Assembly: GCA_900313475.1 (NCBI GenBank)
Contig: OMRJ01000221.1
Span: forward strand, 1 to 21,283
Source: an uncultured Eubacteriales bacterium
GTDB lineage: Bacteria; Bacillota; Clostridia; Oscillospirales; Acutalibacteraceae
DNA length: 21,283 nt
Reading direction: 5' to 3'
In this document: positions 14,609-21,283 of the stretch, one piece after another
Layout of the letters: each line of letters opens with the position of its first letter
Numbering within the stretch: position 1 is the first letter of the stretch
Made by a program: the position numbers and the translations under genes
Notes under the pieces: generated by a model
The model's input: the letters and a program-made list of their open reading frames with translations, nothing else
What the model was told of the DNA's origin: nothing
Database searches by the model: none

Positions 14609-17188
14609 ATGGATAACGAAAATAAAAACGGCACCGAATATGATGCTCTCGAAGATAAAGACGTCAACGAAACCGTTGAGAATATCGACGACGCGTCGGA
14701 GGAAGCGGACGAGCCTAAGGGTCAGCTTATAGAGGTTGACCTCAATAAGGAAATGCGTAAATCGTTTCTCGACTACTCGATGTCGGTTATCATGCAGCGT
14801 GCGCTCCCCGATGTAAGGGACGGCTTGAAGCCCGTCCACAGGCGCATACTCTACACGATGTTTGAAAACAACCTCTCCCCGTCGGGAGAATACCGCAAGT
14901 GCGCGGACACGGTCGGCGCGGTTCTCGGACGCTATCATCCCCACGGCGACGCTTCCGTTTACGACGCTATGGTGCGTTTGGCGCAGCCTTTCTCGATGAG
15001 ATACATGCTTGTCGACGGTCACGGAAACTTCGGTTCGGTGGACGGCGATCCGCCTGCAGCATACAGGTATACGGAATCCAGAATGAGCAAAATTACGCTT
15101 AAAATGCTCACGGATATCAATAAAGACACGGTCGATTTTCAGGGCAACTATGACGACCGTCTTCAGGAGCCGACTGTTCTGCCGGCGCGTTACCCGAATC
15201 TGCTTGTAAACGGTTCAACGGGTATCGCGGTCGGCATGGCTACCAACATTCCGCCGCACAACATGAAAGAGGTCATCGACGGCGTTTGCTGTGTTATCGA
15301 CAACCCCGACTGCACTCTTGAGGACATAATGCAGCACATAAAGGGACCCGACTTCCCGACGCGCGGCATCATTATGGGCAGAGCGGGCATACGCGCCGCA
15401 TATGCGACGGGACGCGGCAAAATAACCGTCCGTGCGCGCTGTGAGATTCAGGAGACGAAGAACAACAGATATCAGATAGTCGTGACCGAGCTGCCGTATC
15501 AGGTAAACAAGGCGCGTCTTATCGAGTCCATAGCGGAGCTGCACAAGGACAAGAAGATAGAAGGGCTTTCAAACGTCAACGATTTTTCAGACCGCAAGGG
15601 CATGAATATAGTAATTGAGCTTAAGCGCGAGGCGAACCCTCAGGTGGTGCTCAATCAGCTCTACACCTATACGCAGCTGCAGGTGTCCTACGGCATAATT
15701 CAGCTTGCGCTTGTAAACGGCGAGCCGAAAATTTTGACGCTTAAGCAGATTATTGAAGAATATATCGACCATCAGTTTAACGTTATCACACGCAGAACGC
15801 AGTTTGACCTCAAAAACGCGCAGGACAGAGCGCACATTCTCGAAGCACTTCTCAAGGCGCTCGACTTTATCGACGAGGTCATAGATATTCTCCGTTCTTC
15901 AAAGAGCATTCCCGAGGGCAAGGAGCGTCTTATGCAGCGCTTCGGCTTTGATGAGGTTCAGGCGAATCACATCGTGCAGATGCGTCTCGGTCAGCTTACG
16001 GGTCTTGAGAGGGAAAAGCTTGAGGACGAGGAAGCCGAGCTTGAAAGAAAAATCGCCGAATATCTGCATATTCTCTCGTCGCGCGAGACAGTCCTTGAGG
16101 TTGTCAAGAATGAGCTTACGGCTGTAAGGGACGAATTTGCGGACGACAGGCGCACAGAGATTGTCAATGTCAGCGGCGAGGTCGATGTTGAAGACCTTAT
16201 TCCCGTTGAGGAATGTGTTTTCACAAAGACGCGTTTGGGCTACATAAAGAGAATACCGGCTGATGAATACAGAAGCCAGCGCAAGGGCGGCAGAGGAAAG
16301 CTCGGACTTACCACGCGCGAGGAGGACGTAGCCGATACGGTGTTTACGGCGTCCACGCACGACCGCATCATGTTCTTTACCACAAAGGGAAAGGCATATA
16401 AAATTAAGGGCTATGAAATTCCTGAAGGCAGCCGCACGTCAAAGGGAATGAACCTCGTTAACATTCTCCCGATAGAGACTGACGAAAAGGTGTCCGCAAT
16501 GCTGATGATACCGGCGGACGCGGAGGATGAATACATCTGCATGATTACGCGCAACGGCGTTATCAAGCGCACGAGTCTTTCGGATTTCAGAAATATCAGA
16601 AAGAACGGCATTATTGCCATAAATCTCGATGAGAACGACGTGCTCGAAAACGTCCTTCTCACAACGGGAAACGACGATATCTACATTGCCACGCACAACG
16701 GTCTGGGCATACGCTTCAACGAGAACGACGCAAGAGTAATAGGACGTACCGCGCGCGGAGTTAAGGCGCTCACGTTCAAGTCGGAGGATGATTACATTGT
16801 CGGCGCGGAAATTCTCCGCGACGGCGACGGCGGAAAGATTCTCACCGTCAGCGAAACCGGAAACGGACGCAAAAACGGCTATGAGGACTACAGATGCCAG
16901 TCGCGCGGCGGCATGGGCTGCATAAACTACCGTGTCGAAAAGTACGGCGCGGTCGCGTCCATCAAAAAGGTTTTCGACGATGACGATGTGATTCTCATTT
17001 CGGAAGCCGGTATCGTTATCAGACTCTCGGCGGCGGATATCCGCGAGTGTGCGCGTCCGTCAAAGGGCGTTAAGCTCATGCGCCTCGGCGATGACGATAA
17101 AATTATCACGATGACAGTTACCAAAAAAGCGGACGGTGACGGCGAAACGGAAGCTCTGCCGGTTGATAACGACAGAGAAGAAGAATAA
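14609..17188 (+). CDS. gyrA: DNA gyrase subunit A
   Basis: This encodes the 859-residue breakage-reunion subunit of gyrase. The winged-helix core starts at KSFLDYSMSV near 51; the catalytic Tyr is Tyr154 in YRYTE. The GyrA box QRKGGRG in the C-terminal beta-pinwheel domain identifies gyrase rather than topoisomerase IV. Residues 1-40 are an acidic extension rich in Asp, Glu and Asn, as in GyrB. In the quinolone-resistance region the sequence is HPHGDASVYDA, so the position equivalent to E. coli Ser83 is Ala115, as in mycobacteria. The equivalent of Asp87 is kept as Asp119. The start has AAAGGGAGGTAAGG upstream, an excellent ribosome site. gyrB and gyrA form an operon. The acidic C-terminal tail ends DNDREEE. 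Confidence 0.98.
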   Translation: MDNENKNGTEYDALEDKDVNETVENIDDASEEADEPKGQLIEVDLNKEMRKSFLDYSMSVIMQRALPDVRDGLKPVHRRILYTMFENNLSPSGEYRKCADTVGAVLGRYHPHGDASVYDAMVRLAQPFSMRYMLVDGHGNFGSVDGDPPAAYRYTESRMSKITLKMLTDINKDTVDFQGNYDDRLQEPTVLPARYPNLLVNGSTGIAVGMATNIPPHNMKEVIDGVCCVIDNPDCTLEDIMQHIKGPDFPTRGIIMGRAGIRAAYATGRGKITVRARCEIQETKNNRYQIVVTELPYQVNKARLIESIAELHKDKKIEGLSNVNDFSDRKGMNIVIELKREANPQVVLNQLYTYTQLQVSYGIIQLALVNGEPKILTLKQIIEEYIDHQFNVITRRTQFDLKNAQDRAHILEALLKALDFIDEVIDILRSSKSIPEGKERLMQRFGFDEVQANHIVQMRLGQLTGLEREKLEDEEAELERKIAEYLHILSSRETVLEVVKNELTAVRDEFADDRRTEIVNVSGEVDVEDLIPVEECVFTKTRLGYIKRIPADEYRSQRKGGRGKLGLTTREEDVADTVFTASTHDRIMFFTTKGKAYKIKGYEIPEGSRTSKGMNLVNILPIETDEKVSAMLMIPADAEDEYICMITRNGVIKRTSLSDFRNIRKNGIIAINLDENDVLENVLLTTGNDDIYIATHNGLGIRFNENDARVIGRTARGVKALTFKSEDDYIVGAEILRDGDGGKILTVSETGNGRKNGYEDYRCQSRGGMGCINYRVEKYGAVASIKKVFDDDDVILISEAGIVIRLSAADIRECARPSKGVKLMRLGDDDKIITMTVTKKADGDGETEALPVDNDREEE

Positions 17189-17211
17189 ACGGAAATAAAA
17201 TGATTGTTTGT

Positions 17212-17241
17212 ATTGATTTTTGTACGGCATATTTGTTATAA
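17212..17241 (+). promoter_or_regulatory. Likely promoter for the LCP gene
   Basis: TTGATT and TATAAT, about 18 bases apart, lie about 130 bp before the start codon at 17367. No terminator is visible after gyrA, so read-through from gyrBA is also possible. Confidence 0.55.
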
Positions 17242-17366
17242 TAATCTAAAATATTTTCAATCGGAGAAATTCGAAAAAACGGATATCGTCGGTCTGTGCA
17301 GAAGCAATGCGAACGAATATTCTTAATTACGAATTCGAATAAAAAATCGACCTACGGAGCAGCCAT

Positions 17367-18665
17367 ATGGAAAAAAAAGATACCAAATCCGCAAAAAAAA
17401 CGACATCAAGTGAGGGAGATACTGTAAAAAAAGCATCTGATTCCTCAAAGCCCGTGAAGAAAGCCGACGGCGCGAAAAAGACCGCCTCGGCGAAAGGCGG
17501 CAAAAAAAAGTCATCTGAAACGGGCGCAAAAAAGAAAAAAGCACCGCTCCGCAAGAGCGACAAGGTTATTCTTTCAATAATTGCGGTGCTCGTTGCGCTC
17601 GGCGCGGTATTTGCCGGAATAATCCTCAATCTTGATTTTGCGGAGGATATTTTTCACCACGGAACGGATTTTATTGACGACACTCATGTAGATACCGACG
17701 GTGACGGCAGGCAGGACGAAGACGATAAGTCGGCGGTTGAGGCTCTTTCGGAGCTTCGCGACAGCACAGACCTTTCGGGAATACTCAAAAACTGGGCTAA
17801 AGGCTCTACCGATGCTTCTCTCATGAAAAGCAAGGACGTTATAAACTTTCTGCTCATAGGGGTTGATGCGGGCGGAGGCAATTCCGACTCGATAATTATG
17901 CTCACGGTGAACAAAAAGACTCAAAAGCTGTATCTTACGTCTTTTATGCGTGATTCGTACACTTATATCAACACAAAATACGGCGATAAGTACGCAAAGG
18001 TCAATGCTTCGTATGCCAACGGCGGCGCGGACTGCCTTGTCGAGACGATAGAAAACGACTACAAAATTGCAATTGACCACTATGTTTCGGTCAACTTCAA
18101 TACATTCAAAGAAATTGTAGACGTTATGGGCGGTGTTACGGTGCCGATTCAGGAATATGAAGCGCGCGCGATGCGTGCCGAGGGCGGCTACACCGGTACA
18201 CACGGTGACGCGGTTACGCTCAACGGTGAGGACGCGCTCATTTTCTGCCGCATCCGTCACTGCGATTCCGACGCGGATGTGAGCCGCACAAGACGTCAGC
18301 GTACATTTATAACGTCGATAATCCACCGCGCAAAGGATATCAGTATGTCACAGGTAAGCGGCGTTATAGGCACTCTGCTGAAATATGTGCGCACGGACTG
18401 CTCCACCGCCGACCTTATTTCCCTTGCAACACAGGGACTTCTCGGCAAGTGGTATGATTATGAGATAATCACCACAACGGAGCCTATCGAAAGCTGCCGT
18501 CTGGACTATTCGGGCTACGCATGGGTGTGGATAGTGGACTATCCGGCCGCCGCGCAGGACCTCCAGAAAAAGATTTACGGAGAGACGAACATAACGCTTA
18601 ACGAAAACCGCGTGACCGCAATAGATGTCATGAAACGCGGCAGTTCGGGAAAAGCGCGCCCGTAA
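17367..18665 (+). CDS. LytR-CpsA-Psr (LCP) family cell-wall glycopolymer ligase
   Basis: This encodes a 432-residue membrane-anchored protein of the LCP family, which transfers teichoic-acid-like or capsule polymers from lipid carriers to peptidoglycan. Residues 1-65 are a cytoplasmic tail rich in Lys, Ala, Ser and Thr. A membrane segment lies at about 66-88 (VILSIIAVLVALGAVFAGII). The LCP domain (about 155-330) has FLLIGVDAGG, the SDSIIMLTVN and SFMRDSY motifs, and RIRHCDSDADVSRTRRQRTFI with the conserved arginines that hold the pyrophosphate. Between membrane and LCP domain, residues 109-120 read DTDGDGRQDEDD, resembling a calcium-binding loop. The start has ACGGAG upstream. It is a single-gene unit with its own promoter and terminator. 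Which polymer it attaches cannot be told from sequence. Confidence 0.92.
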   Translation: MEKKDTKSAKKTTSSEGDTVKKASDSSKPVKKADGAKKTASAKGGKKKSSETGAKKKKAPLRKSDKVILSIIAVLVALGAVFAGIILNLDFAEDIFHHGTDFIDDTHVDTDGDGRQDEDDKSAVEALSELRDSTDLSGILKNWAKGSTDASLMKSKDVINFLLIGVDAGGGNSDSIIMLTVNKKTQKLYLTSFMRDSYTYINTKYGDKYAKVNASYANGGADCLVETIENDYKIAIDHYVSVNFNTFKEIVDVMGGVTVPIQEYEARAMRAEGGYTGTHGDAVTLNGEDALIFCRIRHCDSDADVSRTRRQRTFITSIIHRAKDISMSQVSGVIGTLLKYVRTDCSTADLISLATQGLLGKWYDYEIITTTEPIESCRLDYSGYAWVWIVDYPAAAQDLQKKIYGETNITLNENRVTAIDVMKRGSSGKARP

Positions 18666-18686
18666 ACGGAAACAGGATAACATTTA

Positions 18687-18724
18687 AAAAGGGACTGCAT
18701 TTTTGCGATGCAGCCCCTTTTTTA
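18687..18724 (+). terminator. Rho-independent terminator of the LCP gene
   Basis: AAAAGGGACTGCAT pairs with ATGCAGCCCCTTTT (one mismatch) around a short TTTTGCG loop, followed by T6. It lies about 22 bases beyond the stop codon. Confidence 0.93.
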
Positions 18725-18750
18725 GTGGATAGGAAAAAAAGATTAGGAAA

Positions 18751-18836
18751 AGACAAACCGGGCAAAATCAAGGCTTCATACTTGATTTTGTTTGCCCGAA
18801 GGCGTACAAAGGTACGCCGAGCGGCAAAGTTTGTCT
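18751..18836. repeat. Three-way-junction palindromic element
   Basis: An outer stem (18751-18758 with 18829-18836, eight perfect pairs) encloses two hairpins. The first pairs CGGGC and AAAATCAAG (18759-18772) with CTTGATTTT and GCCCG (18781-18798) around an eight-base loop, with a four-base bulge. The second is GGCGTAC with GTACGCC (18801-18818) around AAAG. Such structure is typical of REP/MITE-like repeats or of a structured RNA. No promoter is evident, and only one copy is present in this window. A 63-codon frame crosses it but looks accidental. Confidence 0.6.
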
Positions 18837-18926
18837 GTAGTATAAAACATAAAACGGGCGTATTCTTAATAAACGGAGTAACTTGTCGCAGTCTTTCGGA
18901 CTTGCAATCCCGTTAACATACCATGT

Positions 18927-18970
18927 AAAAGCGTTGATTTTTTCTGTTTTATACGTTCATCGCTTTTTTA
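18927..18970 (-). terminator. Weak bidirectional terminator-like hairpin
   Basis: AAAAGCG (18927-18933) can pair with CGCTTTT (18961-18967) across a long loop. T-runs lie on both sides. It sits 48-90 bases beyond the lipoprotein stop codon and is the best terminator candidate for that minus-strand unit. The rest of 18837-19017 shows nothing I can assign. Confidence 0.35.
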
Positions 18971-19017
18971 ACATCCCTTATATATTCCTTGCAAGAATAA
19001 TTCAGTGTTTTATTTGA

Positions 19018-19551
19018 TTATTTAATGTTTATTGTGATTTCACGGGCGGCGACAACCTCGTCAAACGGTTTTTCCGCGTCGTTTATGTTGACAAATTTGA
19101 AACACAGCGGTTTTCCGCCGTCGGGTTTTTTCACGGTAAATATCTGTATATTGCCCGATTCACCCTCTAACGGTTTTCTGTCACCGATTGCATTCTTTTC
19201 TTCCTGTTTCACGATTTCGACATCGGTGTCCGTGCGCCATGTCATGACGGATGAGATTTGCGGAAGCACGACCGTCACCGTTTCGCCGTCGGTCTTTACA
19301 TCAATACTGTCGCTGACGGTTACGCTTTCATCGAGGTCTGCGCCGTTCGCATCTTTGCGCGGTGTGATAGAATATTCCGTATTATTGATCAGAACAACAT
19401 TTCTGTTTGTCTTCCCGTCTGCGTCAAGCGGGAAAGCGGTATCGTCGGGATTCTTATTTACCGGCAGCCGAGTCGGTGAGCAAGCTGACAGAAAAATCAG
19501 AACCGCAACAAATAAAATGCTTGAAATAATAATAAATTTTTTATTATTCAT
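19018..19551 (-). CDS. Lipoprotein of unknown function, possibly chagasin-like
   Basis: This encodes a 177-residue lipoprotein. A lipobox (LSAC, Cys24) ends a clear signal peptide, so the mature protein is probably anchored to the outer face of the membrane. Residues 25-75 are polar and probably a linker. The C-terminal ~90 residues (ETVTVVLPQISSVMTW, then GNIQIFTVKKPDG, LCFKFVN and AREITINIK) have the strand and spacing pattern of chagasin-type I42 cysteine protease inhibitors, but the NPTTG loop is absent, so this is a weak resemblance and not an assignment. The start follows AAAGGTG. It lies 13 bases after the dockerin gene and is probably in the same operon. Confidence 0.75.
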   Translation of the reverse strand: MNNKKFIIISSILFVAVLIFLSACSPTRLPVNKNPDDTAFPLDADGKTNRNVVLINNTEYSITPRKDANGADLDESVTVSDSIDVKTDGETVTVVLPQISSVMTWRTDTDVEIVKQEEKNAIGDRKPLEGESGNIQIFTVKKPDGGKPLCFKFVNINDAEKPFDEVVAAREITINIK

Positions 19552-19564
19552 TTTTATTCACCTT

Positions 19565-20629
19565 TTATTTTGCGTTGTTTTCGGCTTTGTTCGTTAATTC
19601 TTCACGGTAAAGATATTCAAGAGAAACGCGGCGTGTTGCGGATTTAAGGATCAATCTTGCGTCTGCGGTGTCGATTTCGTCGTTAAGCGAAACATCGACC
19701 ATTTCAAATGTTATGCCTTCCGGCAGCTCTTTATCAAGCCCGACCGCAAGCCGCAGCGCGATACGCGCGTACGATACATCGACCTCTCCGTTTTTATTCA
19801 GGTCGCCGATAATAATGTCATCGTTTATATCAAAATCTGACACTATTTTAGTTAATACGGTTACATTTGCTCTTTTATACGCGAGCAGACCGTCGTCATC
19901 CCATATTAATTCATTTTTATATTCTTTCCATTTTTCGGGGTCTGAAATTCTTGCTCTTACTGCAAATCTTTTTATTTCACTTGTAAGGTTCTCCCTGTTT
20001 CCGAAAACGAAGTCCAAGGCACTGCGTTCCTCGTAGTCGGGCGCGGGCGGGTATGTATCCGGAAATTCCCTTATCGGCGGAAAAAGATCTATGCCGACGG
20101 CACGTCTTAAAATAAATCTTGCGTCGCCGACGTCGATTTTGTCGTTGAGGTTGACATCGACCATTTCAAATGTTACGCCTTCCGGCAGCTCTTTATCAAG
20201 TCCGACCGCAAGCCGCAGCGCAATGCGCGCGTCCGGAATATCGCAGACCGTATTGCGGTTCAGGTCGCAGAATTTGATTTTCTTATCCGCATATGCTTTT
20301 TCGAGAAACATCGCGACAAGCTCGTCGTTGGAGTTCAACTGCGCAATCTGCCCGCCTTCCGTCCACACTATTTTGTCCTTGTATTTATTCCATTCGTCGG
20401 GGATAAAAATTCGCGCGTATGCAATGTCGTTGCGCATTCTCTGCTCCGCTTTTCCGTACCATTCCTCCGCTGTGAAATTATTTTCGATATCGCCGAACCA
20501 TTCTTTTCTTTTTTCACCGGTTTCGCTTTCTGTTTTCACTGTCGGCTCCGCATATGCAACGGTCACGAAGCAGAGAGAAAACAGCAGCAGAAAACTAACT
20601 AAAGACAGACAAAGTTTTCTGAATTTCAT
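19565..20629 (-). CDS. Secreted protein with two dockerin modules
   Basis: This encodes a 354-residue secreted protein. Residues 1-27 are a signal peptide (LCLSLVSFLLLFSLCFVTVAYA) with cleavage after AYA. Two type I dockerin-like modules follow, at about 121-180 and 276-333, each with two calcium-loop and helix repeats (DLNRNTVCDIPDARIALRLA with DVNLNDKIDVGDARFILRRA; DLNKNGEVDVSYARIALRLA with DVSLNDEIDTADARLILKSA). Each is preceded by a similar ~50-residue segment (68-120 and 222-275) with ARI, W-K-x-Y-K and IVW/LIW. No catalytic domain is seen. Dockerins bind cohesins, so it may assemble into a cell-surface or extracellular complex. I chose the ATG at 20629 because AAAGGAAG is well spaced for it; the ATG at 20638 is too close to that site. 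A related gene lies upstream. Confidence 0.85.
   Translation of the reverse strand: MKFRKLCLSLVSFLLLFSLCFVTVAYAEPTVKTESETGEKRKEWFGDIENNFTAEEWYGKAEQRMRNDIAYARIFIPDEWNKYKDKIVWTEGGQIAQLNSNDELVAMFLEKAYADKKIKFCDLNRNTVCDIPDARIALRLAVGLDKELPEGVTFEMVDVNLNDKIDVGDARFILRRAVGIDLFPPIREFPDTYPPAPDYEERSALDFVFGNRENLTSEIKRFAVRARISDPEKWKEYKNELIWDDDGLLAYKRANVTVLTKIVSDFDINDDIIIGDLNKNGEVDVSYARIALRLAVGLDKELPEGITFEMVDVSLNDEIDTADARLILKSATRRVSLEYLYREELTNKAENNAK
19692..19770. repeat. 79-bp internal gene repeat, copy 1
   Basis: This part of the second dockerin module matches 20154-20232 with about four mismatches. The shared protein stretch runs from ARIALRLAVGLDKELPEG to FEMVDV. Confidence 0.85.
20154..20232. repeat. 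79-bp internal gene repeat, copy 2
   Basis: This is the corresponding part of the first dockerin module, 462 bp away, an in-frame distance. A looser third relative lies at about 20884-20962 in the neighbouring gene. Confidence 0.85.
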
Positions 20630-20726
20630 TTCTGACATCTTCCTTTCGTAAAGGCTGTTGCGGCGGCATAAGCCGCCCGTATACGCAGTGGCGTTTTGTT
20701 GAACATATAACCGCTCGTTTTATAAA

Positions 20727-21283
20727 TCAGATTTCATTGTCGGAAATTGAATTTTGTGTTGTATTATCCGTTTTGCCCGAACCGTAAAGACCGTGGATAT
20801 CAACGTACGAAATAGGATATTCAAGTCTTACGGCAATTCTCAACAGAATTCTTGCATCTTCGATATCAATTACATCGTTAACACTGACATCGACCTTTTC
20901 AAGCGTAAGCTCTTTTGTAGGCTCGTCAAGACCGACTGCAAGCCGCAGCGCGATACGAGCGTCTCCCACATCGACTGTACCGTTGCCGTTAAAGTCACCT
21001 ACTATAATGCTTTCATCAATATTTACACTCGAAAAATATTTATCCAACAGTCTGACACTGTCTTTTTTATACGCAATCCGACCTTTTTCGTCCCATTCGA
21101 TTTGTTCTTTTATTTCTTTCCATTTTTCGACGGAATCAAGCCGCGCATAGTAAATATCTTTCTTTAAGTATCTGTCGAAAGTGTCGGGATACCCGAAAAT
21201 AATCCAAAGAGAGTTTTTTTCAGGGTCATCATACGGCAGCTTTTCGGCATATGAGAAAGAAACGAACAGATTCAGCATTAAAA
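20727..21283 (-). CDS. Secreted dockerin protein, 5' end cut by the window
   Basis: The visible 183 residues from the ATG at 21278 begin LNLFVSFSYAEK, which looks like the end of a signal peptide; the reading frame stays open to the window edge, so the true start is probably outside. A segment with IYYARLDSVEKWKEIKEQ and IEWDEKGRIAY is followed by one dockerin module (DFNGNGTVDVGDARIALRLA and DVSVNDVIDIEDARILLRIA). The tail is short and rich in Thr, Asn and Ser. It is a paralogue of the gene at 19565-20629, which starts 97 bases after its stop codon. No enzymatic domain is visible. Binding to cohesin is inferred from the family. Confidence 0.8.
   Translation of the reverse strand, partial: LMLNLFVSFSYAEKLPYDDPEKNSLWIIFGYPDTFDRYLKKDIYYARLDSVEKWKEIKEQIEWDEKGRIAYKKDSVRLLDKYFSSVNIDESIIVGDFNGNGTVDVGDARIALRLAVGLDEPTKELTLEKVDVSVNDVIDIEDARILLRIAVRLEYPISYVDIHGLYGSGKTDNTTQNSISDNEI

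Noticed and set aside
18725..18916. 63-codon plus-strand frame after the LCP terminator
   Set aside because: It begins within a few bases of a terminator, crosses the three-way-junction palindrome, and has no ribosome site.
18965..18973. TTTTTAACA as a distant DnaA box
   Set aside because: A single site in T-rich terminator-like sequence; about one such 9-mer is expected by chance in 21 kb.

Overview
This window looks like a chromosomal replication-origin region from an anaerobic Clostridia-type Firmicute, probably of the Oscillospirales/Ruminococcaceae kind. That placement is an inference. It rests on the gene order dnaA-dnaN-yaaA-recF-remB-gyrB-gyrA, the DnaD/DnaI-type primosome genes, an LCP cell-wall enzyme, and secreted dockerin proteins. 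Replication and gyrase genes read on the plus strand.

Layout. 1-204: one copy of a dispersed repeat. 223-3759 (+): an M18 aminopeptidase, a DnaD-like primosome protein and a DnaC/DnaI-like helicase loader, tightly packed. 3760-4595: a repeat cluster without genes, ending in a terminator. 4596-7024 (-): hom and lysC, overlapping by 4 nt, the aspartate-family amino acid branch. 7025-7818: about 800 bp without a convincing gene. It holds two tRNA T-arm-like sequences in inverted orientation, a promoter-plus-terminator unit that looks like a small RNA gene, an oppositely oriented strong promoter over a foldable segment, and two promoters for dnaA. 7819-9171: dnaA. 9172-9499: a copy of the dispersed repeat, then a clear origin unwinding region. 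9500-17188: dnaN, yaaA (S4 domain), recF, remB, gyrB, gyrA. 17367-18665: LytR-CpsA-Psr family protein with a strong terminator. 18725-19017: a non-coding interval with a three-way-junction palindrome. 19018-21283 (-): a lipoprotein and two related secreted dockerin proteins, the last cut by the window edge.

The most interesting signal is at the origin. The dnaA-dnaN gap has no TTATCCACA boxes. It has a cluster of TTTTNAACA-type 9-mers, two of them abutting and placed directly before a C5 tract and five TAG/CTA triplets, the layout of the Bacillus basal unwinding system (tandem DnaA boxes, GC-rich spacer, DnaA-trio). The DnaA encoded next door has an altered recognition helix: the near-universal GGRDHTTV is KKTHATV, one residue shorter and with the Asp and first Thr replaced. 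I infer that DnaA and its box changed together in this lineage.

The second is a secreted-protein locus in which a conserved ~50-residue module with a W-K-x(4-6)-W-[DT] core precedes each dockerin, next to a lipoprotein with weak resemblance to chagasin-type (I42) protease inhibitors.
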